64,000 bases of DNA from Lysobacter sp. HDW10 (lineage in GTDB: Bacteria > Pseudomonadota > Gammaproteobacteria > Xanthomonadales > Xanthomonadaceae), in assembly GCF_011300685.1 (NCBI RefSeq), contig NZ_CP049864.1, forward strand, positions 1,976,885 to 2,040,884, written 5' to 3'. Position numbers and translations under genes: made by a program. Below are positions 39,063-48,054 of this stretch, piece by piece. The notes beneath the pieces are model-generated. The model worked only from the letters and a program-made list of their open reading frames with translations. It was not told the DNA's origin and made no database searches. Each line of letters opens with the position of its first letter. The first letter of the stretch is position 1.

Positions 39063-39964
39063 GCCAACATCCTTTCAACGGGTAGCACCATCAACCCGCG
39101 TGCACCCGCACGTTTCAAGGCTTCCAATTGCTGCCAGCTGACCAAGCCATGACACAGCGCCTGCATCGCCAACAGTTCGCCGCCATCGACGGAATAACTT
39201 GTCGGTGGCTCGGAGTTCGGCAACAGCTTCAACACATCGGCCGCCGCCTCACGCGTGGTTTGAAAGATCAACAGTTTGCTGTCGCGTATGCGCAGTACGC
39301 CGTCGAGTCGCTGCAACAACACCTGCGCAATCTCATTGAGATCCGGATCGAGTTCGGCCACGGGTCCGGCAAGCACAGCTTCGCTTTGAAGCACATCACA
39401 CACGGGCTTGAGCTGATTTGCTGCAAGCGTTGCCCCACTTGAAACGAGGTCGCAGATCAGGTCTGCTTGCCCAAGACGCGGCGCAATTTCGACTGAACCC
39501 GAAAGGACAACGACTTCCGCGTCCACCGATTGCTGTTGCAACCAAGCGCGTGTCAACGCCGGATAAGAAGTAGCGATGCGCATGCCGCTTAGTTGCGCAA
39601 CGCCTTGCCATGTCCAGTCGTTCGGGATCGCCAACGAGAGCTTGCAACCGCCGAAAGCAAGCGCGCGCCATTCGCTGAAATTTGCGGCCTGCCCCATTTG
39701 ACCTGCGTGTTCGGCCAACACGTTGCGGCCGACAATGCCTAAATCGCACAGCCCACTGTGAATCAGGCCGGGAATGTCGTCGTCGCGTACCAATAGCAGA
39801 TCAACAGGTACGTTTTCGCCGTAGCAAAACAGTTTGTCTGGACGCTCGCGCCACACCAGTCCACATGCGCTGAGCAAGGCACGCGCCGGCTCACTCAGAC
39901 GACCATTCTTTTGGATTGCAATGCGCAAGCGATCGCGGCGCATTGGCGCGGGCTTTGGGTTCAT
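39059..39964 (-). CDS. hisG: ATP phosphoribosyltransferase (long form)
   Basis: The committed, feedback-inhibited step of histidine synthesis. I choose the ATG at 39964, nine bases after GAG; an ATG at 39973 is an alternative. The 301-residue protein is the long HisG form with a C-terminal regulatory ACT-like domain, and so does not need HisZ. It includes [16 protein letters not shown] and a [15 protein letters not shown] phosphate-binding loop. It starts eleven bases after the regulator gene. Confidence 0.94.
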   Translation of the reverse strand: MNPKPAPMRRDRLRIAIQKNGRLSEPARALLSACGLVWRERPDKLFCYGENVPVDLLLVRDDDIPGLIHSGLCDLGIVGRNVLAEHAGQMGQAANFSEWRALAFGGCKLSLAIPNDWTWQGVAQLSGMRIATSYPALTRAWLQQQSVDAEVVVLSGSVEIAPRLGQADLICDLVSSGATLAANQLKPVCDVLQSEAVLAGPVAELDPDLNEIAQVLLQRLDGVLRIRDSKLLIFQTTREAAADVLKLLPNSEPPTSYSVDGGELLAMQALCHGLVSWQQLEALKRAGARGLMVLPVERMLA

Positions 39965-39974
39965 GTTGAACATC

Positions 39975-40289
39975 TCAAGGGGAAGGTGTTTGTGTTGCGA
40001 GTGCCGCGGCGTAACCACCTGCGCCCTGCTCCAAGGTGCGCGCAACGCGACCGATCGTCGTGACACTGACGCCGGTTTTGTCATGAATCGCGCGGTACGG
40101 CTCACCGGAGGCAATCTGCGGCACGACCTTCCATCGGTCACACATCGATTCAAGTTCGGCCGGCGTACAGAGGTCGCGCAGGAATGCAGCGACCTTTTTC
40201 GGATCGTCGAGTGCCGCGAGTGCACGCGCGAGCGAATGAAAGTCTGTGTCGGATTCACGCTTCGTGGGGCTATAGGGCCGGATTTTCAT
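39975..40289 (-). CDS. TrpR-superfamily regulator heading the histidine operon (YerC/YecD type)
   Basis: A 104-residue all-helical DNA-binding protein. The core [20 protein letters not shown] is the TrpR-like helix pair, and [16 protein letters not shown] is the recognition helix. It is the first gene of the his operon, and the palindromic AT-rich site lies directly upstream, so it is probably an autoregulated histidine-responsive repressor. RegPrecise-type comparative work has proposed a HisR of this family in Xanthomonadales; I recall this but cannot confirm it here. Confidence 0.82.
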   Translation of the reverse strand: MKIRPYSPTKRESDTDFHSLARALAALDDPKKVAAFLRDLCTPAELESMCDRWKVVPQIASGEPYRAIHDKTGVSVTTIGRVARTLEQGAGGYAAALATQTPSP

Positions 40290-40301
40290 ACTTGACTCAA
40301 T

Positions 40302-40325
40302 GTGTTAACACGTTAATACATTAAC
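40302..40325. promoter_or_regulatory. Candidate operator of the his operon regulator
   Basis: Two adjoining palindromes: GTGTTAACAC (40302-40311, perfect) and GTTAATACATTAAC (40312-40325, perfect 6-bp arms, two-base centre). Repeated GTTAA half-sites resemble TrpR-family operators with a GTTAAC centre. The site starts 12 bases before the regulator's ATG (minus strand) and lies 85 bases before cysS, so it could also touch that promoter. Confidence 0.65.
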
Positions 40326-40409
40326 ATACTATGGGCACAGGATTGCAGCCGTCAAGTCCTATTTGGTTTTCCCGCCCGTTAAACTGTGGGCTTACCCTAC
40401 GAGCCGTTT

Positions 40410-41780
40410 ATGAGCCTGCATCTTTACAACAGCCTGAGCCGGACACTGGAACCCTTCGCACCCGCGGACCCCGATTGCCCGACCCTGTATCTCTGCGGGC
40501 CCACGGTCTACAACTACGTCCATATCGGCAATGCGCGCGGCCCCGTCGTTTTCGATGTGCTCGCCGCCCTCCTGCGCCGCCGCTACAAGGCCTTGAAGTA
40601 CGCGCGCAACATTACGGACGTCGACGACAAGATCAACGCGGCGGCCAAAGAAGCCGGCGTGCCGATCAGTGTCATTACAGACAAATACGCCCATGCGTAT
40701 GTGGAAGACATGTCAGCGCTCGGTGTGCAGGCCCCGGACATTGCACCAGCGGCAACCGCGCACATCGCCGAGATGATCGCCATGATCGAAACGCTGATCG
40801 AGAACGGTCATGCCTACGCCGCCGAAGGCCATGTGCTGTTTTCCGTGAACGCGTTTGCTGACTACGGCAAGCTGTCACGGCGCGATATTGAAGACATGCG
40901 CGCAGGCGCACGGGTGGAAGTTGCGCCCTACAAACGCGACCCGGGCGATTTTGTCCTGTGGAAGCCTTCGACCGACGACTTGCCCGGCTGGACCTCGCCT
41001 TGGGGCCGCGGTCGCCCCGGCTGGCACATCGAATGCTCAGCCATGGCCGCCAAACACTTAGGCGAAACGATCGACATCCATGCAGGCGGCGTGGATTTGC
41101 AGTTTCCACATCACGAAAATGAAATCGCGCAAAGCGAGTGCGCCCACGGCGGCAAAGTGTTTGCGCGCTGGTGGTTGCACAACGGCATGCTCAATTTCGA
41201 CGGCGCCAAGATGAGTAAGTCCGTCGGCAATATCGAGCGCGTGCACGAACTCATTCAGAAGCATCCGCCGGAAGCCCTGCGCTTGGCATTGCTGTCGGCA
41301 CATTACCGTCAACCGCTTGAATGGTCTGACCGGCTTGTTGATCAAAGCATTCGGACGCTGGATCGCCTTTACGGCACCCTGCGCGAGCTCGACGGCATTG
41401 AGGCACAGGCAGTGATTCCAGACAGCATCGAAGCGGCCTTGAATGACGATTTGAATACGCCCGCTGCGCTCGCAGAGATCGCACGCATTGCGGCGGATGC
41501 GCGCAAAGCCACTTCAATGGAAGACAAAGTGCGCTTGAAGTCCGAACTACTCGGCGCAGGTCTTGCGCTGCGCCTACTGCAACAAGAGCCCGACACTTGG
41601 TTCTCGCGTGGCGCGACTGAAGACGAAGATGCAAGCATTCAAGCCTTGGTGGATGCGCGCACTGAAGCCAAACAGAACCGCGACTTTGCGAAGGCCGATG
41701 CACTGCGTGCACAGCTCGATGGCTTAGGCATTCAATTGGAAGACACACCACAAGGTGTGCGCTGGACCAGGAAAGCCTAA
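40410..41780 (+). CDS. cysS: Cysteinyl-tRNA synthetase
   Basis: Charges tRNA(Cys), whose gene lies near 63.1 kb. Start ATG at 40410 gives 456 residues beginning [16 protein letters not shown]. The class I signature is [14 protein letters not shown] (HIGN near 38-41), zinc ligands include CGP near 29 and [10 protein letters not shown], and KMSKSVGN is intact. It overlaps sufE by one base (TAATG). Earlier in-frame starts lack homology. Confidence 0.96.
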   Translation: MSLHLYNSLSRTLEPFAPADPDCPTLYLCGPTVYNYVHIGNARGPVVFDVLAALLRRRYKALKYARNITDVDDKINAAAKEAGVPISVITDKYAHAYVEDMSALGVQAPDIAPAATAHIAEMIAMIETLIENGHAYAAEGHVLFSVNAFADYGKLSRRDIEDMRAGARVEVAPYKRDPGDFVLWKPSTDDLPGWTSPWGRGRPGWHIECSAMAAKHLGETIDIHAGGVDLQFPHHENEIAQSECAHGGKVFARWWLHNGMLNFDGAKMSKSVGNIERVHELIQKHPPEALRLALLSAHYRQPLEWSDRLVDQSIRTLDRLYGTLRELDGIEAQAVIPDSIEAALNDDLNTPAALAEIARIAADARKATSMEDKVRLKSELLGAGLALRLLQQEPDTWFSRGATEDEDASIQALVDARTEAKQNRDFAKADALRAQLDGLGIQLEDTPQGVRWTRKA

Positions 41781-42211
41781 TGTCACTTTTCCCGATGGAA
41801 GCGTCCACGCAAGAAGCGCAAGCGGCAATCACCGACGAATTCACTTTGTTCAGCGATTGGTCCGAGCGCTATCAATATTTGATCGACCTCGGCAAAAAAC
41901 TGCCACCGCTGGACGACGCGTTCAAGACAGAAACCTATCGCTTGCATGGCTGCCAATCCAATGTATGGATAACGCATCGCCTTGAGGATGGCCGTCTGTA
42001 TTTTGATGCCGCCAGTGATTCAACCATCGTCGCAGGTCTGATTTTTCTTGCCCTGCGTGTGTATTCCGGCCGCGCACCTGACGAGATTCTTGCAACAACG
42101 CCAGATTACGTTCGTACCATCGGACTGGAACGCCATCTTTCGCCGACCCGCTCCAATGGACACGCTGCATTACTACAGTTCATTCAAGACCGCGCGAGCG
42201 ACGCCCAGTGA
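41780..42211 (+). CDS. sufE: SufE-family cysteine desulfuration protein
   Basis: Accepts sulfane sulfur from a cysteine desulfurase (SufS/CsdA) for Fe-S cluster assembly. The 143-residue protein has the SufE fold, with the acceptor cysteine in RLHGCQSNVWI near residue 57. No suf operon lies in the window, so it is a stand-alone SufE/CsdE. It is coupled to cysS by a one-base overlap and to the MFS gene by GTGA. Confidence 0.9.
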   Translation: MSLFPMEASTQEAQAAITDEFTLFSDWSERYQYLIDLGKKLPPLDDAFKTETYRLHGCQSNVWITHRLEDGRLYFDAASDSTIVAGLIFLALRVYSGRAPDEILATTPDYVRTIGLERHLSPTRSNGHAALLQFIQDRASDAQ

Positions 42212-43458
42212 GCGACACGATTTCGGCTGAAATCGCGCCCGCACCCTCGCCTTTTACGGTCACCGGCTTCCGATGGTTGATGGTGTACCGCATCGCCACG
42301 ATGCTTTCCTATCAAATCGTGGCGGTGACAGTCGGCTGGCATATCTACAGCCTGACGCGTGATCCATGGCAATTGGGTTTGATCGGATTGGCGGAAGTGA
42401 TTCCGTTTTTTTGCGTCGCACCGTTTGCGGGACATCTGGTCGACACACTGCCGCGTCGCAAACTCGGTATGGCGGCGAGCACCCTGCTTGGCATCAATGC
42501 CATCGTCCTCACATTCATCGCTAGCGGACATATTTCTTTTAATGGCACCTGGCCGATTTATGCGGCCGTGATGGTGGGTGGCGTGGGCCGCGCCTTTCTG
42601 GGCCCGATTTACAACGCATTGTTTGGACGCGTGCTGACGCGCGCACAATTTCCCAAAGGCGCAAGCTTGGGCAGCGTGATTTTTCAACTCGGTCTCGTGC
42701 TCGGCCCGGCCATTGGCGGTTTGATTGTTGGGCATTTTGGAAAAGCCACCGCTTACGCCACGTCAACCGTATTCGTCGTATTAGCGATTTTTGCGCTTGC
42801 GGTCATGAAAGTGACCGAGCCTGTGCAAACGCAAAATCGTGGACCAGTGTTTCAAAGCATCGGTGAAGGTCTGAAATTCGTATTCGGACATCAGATCTTG
42901 TTGGCTGCTTTGGCACTCGACATGTTTGCCGTTTTGTTTGGCGGCGCGATTTCACTCGCACCTGCCTTTATCAAAGACGTGTTGAATGCAGGTCCGGAAG
43001 CTTTGGGCATGTTGCGCGGCGCGCCCGCCTTGGGTTCGGTCTGCGTCGCGCTATGGCTGTCGCGTCATCCCTTGGATAAAAACGCCGGCAAAATCATGCT
43101 GTTTGCCGTGGCGGGGTTTGGCGCCTGCATGATCGGTTTCGGACTCAGCAAAGTCCTTTGGCTGTCCATTGTGTTTTTGTTGATTTCGGGCATGTTCGAC
43201 GGCGTGTCAGTGATCTTGCGCTCGACCGTGTTGCAACTTGCGACGCCGGACGACATGCGCGGGCGCGTGTCATCGGTGAATAGTGTGTTTATCAGCAGTT
43301 CGAATGAACTGGGTGCGTTCTATGCGGGCTCAATGGCCAAGTTGCTGGGACTGGTGCCCGCCGTGGTGCTCGGCGGCTTTGTCACGATTGGCATTGTGAC
43401 TGCGACGGCTACATTGGCGCCGCGCTTGCGCAAACTCAATATGCGGGAATTGCACTAA
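42208..43458 (+). CDS. MFS transporter (EntS-like, MFS_3 type)
   Basis: A 12-helix major facilitator of 416 residues. It starts with GTG overlapping the sufE stop. The loop 2-3 motif region reads GHLVDTLPRRKLGMAAS, which matches the GxxxDRxGRR pattern only loosely. The overall pattern resembles the enterobactin-exporter/macrolide-efflux group, whose substrates vary. The substrate is not inferable. An inverted repeat follows. Confidence 0.85.
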   Translation: MSDTISAEIAPAPSPFTVTGFRWLMVYRIATMLSYQIVAVTVGWHIYSLTRDPWQLGLIGLAEVIPFFCVAPFAGHLVDTLPRRKLGMAASTLLGINAIVLTFIASGHISFNGTWPIYAAVMVGGVGRAFLGPIYNALFGRVLTRAQFPKGASLGSVIFQLGLVLGPAIGGLIVGHFGKATAYATSTVFVVLAIFALAVMKVTEPVQTQNRGPVFQSIGEGLKFVFGHQILLAALALDMFAVLFGGAISLAPAFIKDVLNAGPEALGMLRGAPALGSVCVALWLSRHPLDKNAGKIMLFAVAGFGACMIGFGLSKVLWLSIVFLLISGMFDGVSVILRSTVLQLATPDDMRGRVSSVNSVFISSSNELGAFYAGSMAKLLGLVPAVVLGGFVTIGIVTATATLAPRLRKLNMRELH

Positions 43459-43466
43459 ACATCTGA

Positions 43467-43495
43467 ATTCCCTGTCCGCGAGACGGACAGGGAAT
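43467..43495. terminator. Inverted repeat between the MFS gene and the DksA-like gene
   Basis: ATTCCCTGTCCG and CGGACAGGGAAT form a perfect 12-bp stem with a five-base loop, sited between two convergent genes. Neither strand has a T tract, so termination is likely but weakly supported. Confidence 0.55.
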
Positions 43496-43506
43496 CCCCG
43501 TTCGAC

Positions 43507-44604
43507 TTAGTCGCTGAACTGACGTTGCAGGTGTTCGCGACGGCCTTGCGCATCCAAGGTGCGCTCGGCTTCCGGGCGTGCTTCCAAACGTTCGAGGCCG
43601 ATTTCTTCACCGGTATCGACGCAGTAGCCGTAGTCGCCGTTATCGATGCGACGCAAGATTGAATCGAGCTTGCCGATCATTTTGCGGTTGCGATCGCGTT
43701 CGCGCAGTTCCAACGCATTTTCTGTTTCACGGCTGGCGCGTTCGGCATCATCACCCACATCGCGCACTTCTTCTTTCAGGCTTTCGATCGTTTGCTTCGA
43801 TTCGGCCACCAAAGAAGCGCGACGATCGAGCAACTTCTGACGGAAGTACTCGATGTGCAGCGGATTCATGTATTCCTCTTCCACCGACGGCTTGTAGCCG
43901 GCCGGCAAAATCGGGCGTTTGGTTTCGCGATCAATGTCGTATTTGACGACTTTGACCTTGGACGACTTCGGCGCGACTTTTTCGGTCGGCGTCTTGGCGA
44001 TCAGGGTTTTGCCGGTCGGGCGTTCGCGCGGCGGTGCCGGCGGAATCGGACGCGGTGCCGGTGCCGGTGCGACGGCCTTCTTACCGCTCTTCTTTGCCGG
44101 AGCTGCGACGCTGGCCGACTTCTTGACCGGTGCCGGTGCCGGTGCCGGCGTCGGTGCGGGCTTGGCAACGGGTGCCGGTGCAGCTTTCTTAGCCGGTGCT
44201 TTGACCGCCTTTACGGGCGCGGCTTTGACCGGTGCAGTCTTCTTCACTGCAACAACGGGGGCCTTCTTGGCAACGACGACTGCTTTCTTCGCAGGCGCTT
44301 TGCTCGCCGAGGGCTTTGCAGCCTTCGCCACAGCCTTTGCAGGCGCAGCCTTTTTCGCAGGTGCTTTGGCAACGACGGGCTTCTTGGCGACCTTCACAGG
44401 TGCTTTCACGGTCTTTTTGGCCGCTTTGGCGACTGGCTTAGCAGCGGGTTTGGCCGACTTGACCGCTTTCGCGGCCGGCTTCACCACTTTCTTTGCCACG
44501 ACCGGTTTCTTTGCAGGTGCCGACTTCTTGGCGGGCGCCTTGGCCTTGGTGCTGGTCTTCGCAGTGGTTTTCACTGCTTTCTTTGCTGTTTTCTTGACTG
44601 CCAC
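43507..44604 (-). CDS. DksA/TraR-like protein with histone-H1-like Lys/Ala/Pro tail
   Basis: A two-part protein of 365 residues. Residues 1-210 are low-complexity Lys/Ala/Pro/Val repeats such as AKKPVVAKK, like histone H1 or AlgP, and probably bind DNA nonspecifically. Residues ~240-360 match DksA: a coiled coil (FRQKLLDRRASLVAESKQTIESLKEEV), DDAERASRETENALELRERDRNRK, then the former zinc-finger region YGYCVDTGEEIGLERLEARPEAE. Only one cysteine remains of the usual four, so the zinc site is lost. The DxxDxA-type tip appears as DVGDDAERAS. It likely modulates RNA polymerase, possibly tethered to DNA. Start ATG at 44604. Confidence 0.82.
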   Translation of the reverse strand: MAVKKTAKKAVKTTAKTSTKAKAPAKKSAPAKKPVVAKKVVKPAAKAVKSAKPAAKPVAKAAKKTVKAPVKVAKKPVVAKAPAKKAAPAKAVAKAAKPSASKAPAKKAVVVAKKAPVVAVKKTAPVKAAPVKAVKAPAKKAAPAPVAKPAPTPAPAPAPVKKSASVAAPAKKSGKKAVAPAPAPRPIPPAPPRERPTGKTLIAKTPTEKVAPKSSKVKVVKYDIDRETKRPILPAGYKPSVEEEYMNPLHIEYFRQKLLDRRASLVAESKQTIESLKEEVRDVGDDAERASRETENALELRERDRNRKMIGKLDSILRRIDNGDYGYCVDTGEEIGLERLEARPEAERTLDAQGRREHLQRQFSD

Positions 44605-44711
44605 GAATCCGTCCTTACTGAAGTCCCTTGAGCGCGGGACGTCGGCTGTTATAGCCTAAGTACCCCTCGCCCGCAAGCCGGAGATACTGCGCCACGCGGC
44701 GTTGAATTGCT

Positions 44712-44960
44712 GTGATTTCAGAAATCCTCATTTTTTGCATTCGCATTTACAAGCGATTGCTGAGTCCGCTGTTGGGACCACGCTGCCGTTTTTACCCCAG
44801 TTGCTCTACGTATGGTATCGAAGCGATTCAACGCTTCGGTCCACTTCACGGCGGTTGGCTCACAATGAAACGTATCGTGCGCTGTCATCCCCTCAATCCT
44901 GGTGGGATCGATCCCGTACCCGAAAAAACCGACAAGGAGCCGAAATGTCATCGACATTGA
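44712..44960 (+). CDS. yidD: Membrane protein insertion efficiency factor YidD
   Basis: A small amphipathic protein associated with YidC-mediated insertion. The 82 residues include the family signature [20 protein letters not shown] then [11 protein letters not shown] and [17 protein letters not shown]. Start is GTG. It is not in the usual rpmH-rnpA-yidD-yidC context; instead its 3' end overlaps pyrC by 16 bases. Confidence 0.92.
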   Translation: MISEILIFCIRIYKRLLSPLLGPRCRFYPSCSTYGIEAIQRFGPLHGGWLTMKRIVRCHPLNPGGIDPVPEKTDKEPKCHRH

Positions 44961-46291
44961 TCACCAACGCGCGCATTGTGAACGAAGGACGGGAGTACGT
45001 CGCCGATTTGCGTATTGAAGGCGACCGCATTGCATTGATTGGTGATGCCTTGGCGAGCAAACCCGGCGAAACAGTGCGCGATGCCAAGGGCGCGTGGTTG
45101 ATGCCCGGTATGGTTGACGATCAAGTCCACTTTCGTGACCCCGGCCTGACGCATAAGGGCGACTTGGCAACAGAATCGCGCGCTGCGGTGGCGGGTGGCA
45201 TCACCAGCTTCATGGATATGCCGAATACCGTGCCGCCCACGCTGTCCGCAGACGTCTTGGAAGCCAAATATGCGAATGCCAAAGGTCGAAGCGCTGGCAA
45301 CTATGGCTTCTACATGGGCGCAAGCAACGACAACTTAGAACACATCAAAGTGATTGACCCGCTGGCGACACCTGGCGTCAAAGTGTTTATGGGTGCATCA
45401 ACGGGCAACATGTTGGTGGACAACCCGGAAACCCTAAACGGCATTTTCGCCGCGGCCCCTGTGCCGATCATTACGCATTGCGAAGACACCCCGATGATCG
45501 ACGCAATGATGGCCAAGTACCAAGCGGAATACGGCGATGCATTGAGTGCCGAGCAGCATCCGGACATTCGTTGCCGCGAAGCTTGCATCAAATCGACGCG
45601 CTTGGCTTTGGAACTCGCCCGCAAGCACGATGCGCGATTGCACGTGCTGCACATTTCGACAGCAGATGAATTGGCCTTGTTTGAACGCGGCCCGTTGATT
45701 CGTGCGGATGGCACGCGCAAACGCATCACGGCAGAAACCTGCGTGCACTTCTTACATTTCGATCGTGCCGACTACGCCACGCTCGGAAACTTCATCAAAT
45801 GTAATCCGGCGATTAAAGACGAATCGGATCGCTTGGCCATTCTGCAAGCCTTGGCGGAAGACGTGCTGGATGTGCTGGCCACCGATCATGCCCCGCATAC
45901 CTTGGAAGAGAAGCAATCGCCCTACGCGAAAGCGCCCAGCGGCTTGCCATTGGTGCAATACGCATTGATCTCGGCCCTTGAGCGCGCACATGAAGGTGCC
46001 CTCACCCGCTCGCAAGTGGTGCAGAAATTCGCGCACGCACCGGCGCAACTTTTTGATGTCAAAGACCGTGGCTTTATTCGCGAAGGTGGCTATGCCGATT
46101 TGGTCTTGGTTGAATCCAAACCCTTCACGGTCAAACGTGAAGAGGTGTTGAGCAAATGCGGTTGGTCGCCGTTTGAGGGTCAGACCTTTCATCACCGCAT
46201 CGCATCGACTTGGGTGAACGGTGAATTGGCGTGGGACGGCACGGCAATCCTCAATGCATCGGCGGGTCGACGCATGGAATTTGCCCGATGA
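44945..46291 (+). CDS. pyrC: Dihydroorotase
   Basis: Cyclises carbamoyl aspartate to dihydroorotate in pyrimidine synthesis. Start at 44945 follows AAGGAG and gives 448 residues (class I, amidohydrolase). Metal ligands appear as [16 protein letters not shown], a later [15 protein letters not shown] and [12 protein letters not shown]. The lysine usually carbamylated is not obvious where expected (TGNMLVDN region), so a variant metal centre is possible. Overlaps yidD by 16 and the next gene by four bases. Confidence 0.88.
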   Translation: MSSTLITNARIVNEGREYVADLRIEGDRIALIGDALASKPGETVRDAKGAWLMPGMVDDQVHFRDPGLTHKGDLATESRAAVAGGITSFMDMPNTVPPTLSADVLEAKYANAKGRSAGNYGFYMGASNDNLEHIKVIDPLATPGVKVFMGASTGNMLVDNPETLNGIFAAAPVPIITHCEDTPMIDAMMAKYQAEYGDALSAEQHPDIRCREACIKSTRLALELARKHDARLHVLHISTADELALFERGPLIRADGTRKRITAETCVHFLHFDRADYATLGNFIKCNPAIKDESDRLAILQALAEDVLDVLATDHAPHTLEEKQSPYAKAPSGLPLVQYALISALERAHEGALTRSQVVQKFAHAPAQLFDVKDRGFIREGGYADLVLVESKPFTVKREEVLSKCGWSPFEGQTFHHRIASTWVNGELAWDGTAILNASAGRRMEFAR

Positions 46292-47112
46292 GGCACCTGT
46301 GGCGCCTGCTGTTTTTTGTATTGGCGAGCGCCACCGCACATGCACAGTCGATCGACACGTCGCGCGTGATTTCACTGCCGACTGAAGCGCTGGAAGGCAG
46401 CCTGGTGATCGGTCATGCACCTGTGGGTGCACGCGTTTCAGTTTTTGACAAAGATATCCGAGTCGGCGCTGACGGCGCATTCGTTTTCGCGGTGCCCCGC
46501 GAAACGAAAGGCAGCGTACGCGTCACCTTCACCACGACGGCTCACGAATCCTATTCAAAGCAAGTCAAAGTGCTGCCTAAAGAATGGGTGGAGCAGCGCG
46601 TGAACGGTGTGCCGCCCGCGACCGTGAACCCACCGCCTGCCATTGCCGAACGCATTGCGCGCGAGCAAGCCAGCGTGGTCGAAGCACGCAAGCGCAACGA
46701 CAACCGGGAAGACTTTCTGCAAACCTTTATTTGGCCCGTCAAAGGCCGAATCAGTGGCCAGTTCGGCAATAGACGCGTGTACAACGGACAGCCGGGCGCG
46801 GCGCATTCGGGTGCCGATATTGCTGCGGCCAAAGACACGCCCATCAAAGCACCCGCAGATGGCGTCATTACGTTCGCGAACCCGGATCTATATCTCACCG
46901 GCGGCACAGTCGTGCTCGATCATGGTTTCGGCGTCAGCACCAATTACCTGCACATGTCGCGCATCGACGTCAAAGTCGGCGATGTGGTGAAACAAGGCGA
47001 TATTCTCGGCGCGGTGGGCGCTACCGGACGCGCCACGGGTCCCCATTTGCATTGGGGCATGAGCTGGTTTGAAACGCGCGTGGACCCGTTGTTGATGGTG
47101 CAAGGCCAATAA
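46288..47112 (+). CDS. Secreted M23-family peptidase
   Basis: A predicted periplasmic peptidoglycan endopeptidase or activator of 274 residues. Start ATG at 46288 overlaps pyrC and opens a signal peptide ending ATAHAQS. The N-terminal half is a beta-rich domain. The LytM/M23 domain (about 150-272) keeps the zinc ligands: His-Asp in HSGADIAAA and His-x-His in GPHLHWGMSW, plus NYLHMSRIDV. No LysM is seen. The active residues look complete, so it is probably catalytic rather than an EnvC/NlpD-like regulator. Confidence 0.88.
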   Translation: MRHLWRLLFFVLASATAHAQSIDTSRVISLPTEALEGSLVIGHAPVGARVSVFDKDIRVGADGAFVFAVPRETKGSVRVTFTTTAHESYSKQVKVLPKEWVEQRVNGVPPATVNPPPAIAERIAREQASVVEARKRNDNREDFLQTFIWPVKGRISGQFGNRRVYNGQPGAAHSGADIAAAKDTPIKAPADGVITFANPDLYLTGGTVVLDHGFGVSTNYLHMSRIDVKVGDVVKQGDILGAVGATGRATGPHLHWGMSWFETRVDPLLMVQGQ

Positions 47113-47124
47113 CGCGCCCGCGCC

Positions 47125-48045
47125 TTATTTGGCGATGATCTTCCCGCGCACCGATGCCACTGCATCGTGCGCATGCAAGCTTTCAATATGTGCCACGCGC
47201 ACTGCGAATTCGCAGCCCAAGTCTGTGCGATGCGACAGTGCGGCCGCAATTCGACGCGATGCATCTTCACAGAACATCAGGTTTTGCGCGTTGCGTTCGG
47301 CGAAGGCTTGCTCGTCTTCCCGCTTCACGGCGGTTTGCACAGGTGTGCCCAATGCGTCTTCAACGATGTCGATGAGCGCTTCGATTGGCAACGCAATGGT
47401 GCAGGTATTCAGCGTCAGCGTGACTTCGGCGCGACTTCTTTGCGCATGCGGCGTGGCCGCCATGCCCTCACTGGATCGCATCCATTCTGAAATTGCGTGT
47501 GAATCCGTCGGCGTGTCACCAAACTTCGTCAAGAACGCTTCTGCATTCTTTTGACGTGACAACGCAGCGGATGCAGGACACGTACTTGAATAGTCGATGT
47601 CGACGCGGAGTTCGAACTGTTCAATCGCTTCCTTGCGCACCGCACGCACACGCACCGGATACTGTTTCCAACCCGAGTATTGGCTGATCAACGCCTTGCG
47701 ATCAATCAAGTGGAGGAAGCGCGCTTGAATCCGTGCAGCGTTTGCCAGACCACTTTGTGATGCCACGCAATCCGCCAACACTTCAGACAGACGCTGGGTA
47801 GTGAATAAACCGTTTGCGACGTCTGATTGCAAAGTGAGATACAGACGCGACATGTGAATCCCACGTGCCTCTGCATCATTGAGATTGACTTCGACATCCA
47901 CCATCGCCGGCACACGCACGCCTTCAGAGACCTCAATGGGCATGGCCATGCCAGCCATTCCGACCCAATCCAAAGGTCTTGCAAAATCAGCTTGATCAAA
48001 TGCCACATCGGGCAAGGCCTTACGCGAAACGCTTGTGTCTTTCAT
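47125..48045 (-). CDS. folE2: GTP cyclohydrolase FolE2 (type IB)
   Basis: Converts GTP to dihydroneopterin triphosphate, the first step of folate synthesis. The 306-residue protein has FolE2-type features: the VDVEVNLNDAEARGIHMSRLY segment (as NLNDAEARGIHMSRLY) with a metal His, the active cysteine in STCPASAALSRQ, and a conserved Glu/His pair near FCEDASRRIAAAL. FolE2 can use metals other than zinc and often backs up FolE in zinc limitation; whether a folE exists elsewhere is not known. Ends 12 bases from the M23 gene. Confidence 0.9.
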   Translation of the reverse strand: MKDTSVSRKALPDVAFDQADFARPLDWVGMAGMAMPIEVSEGVRVPAMVDVEVNLNDAEARGIHMSRLYLTLQSDVANGLFTTQRLSEVLADCVASQSGLANAARIQARFLHLIDRKALISQYSGWKQYPVRVRAVRKEAIEQFELRVDIDYSSTCPASAALSRQKNAEAFLTKFGDTPTDSHAISEWMRSSEGMAATPHAQRSRAEVTLTLNTCTIALPIEALIDIVEDALGTPVQTAVKREDEQAFAERNAQNLMFCEDASRRIAAALSHRTDLGCEFAVRVAHIESLHAHDAVASVRGKIIAK

Positions 48046-48054
48046 TTCACTATT

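Noticed and set aside
40331-40861. Frame starting at 40331 overlapping cysS
   Set aside because: It runs out of frame through cysS with Arg/Pro-rich composition and no homology; cysS itself starts at 40410.
43792-44659. Frames opposite the Lys/Ala-rich DksA-like gene
   Set aside because: Generated by the repetitive codons of the sense gene; the sense frame has a recognisable DksA half.
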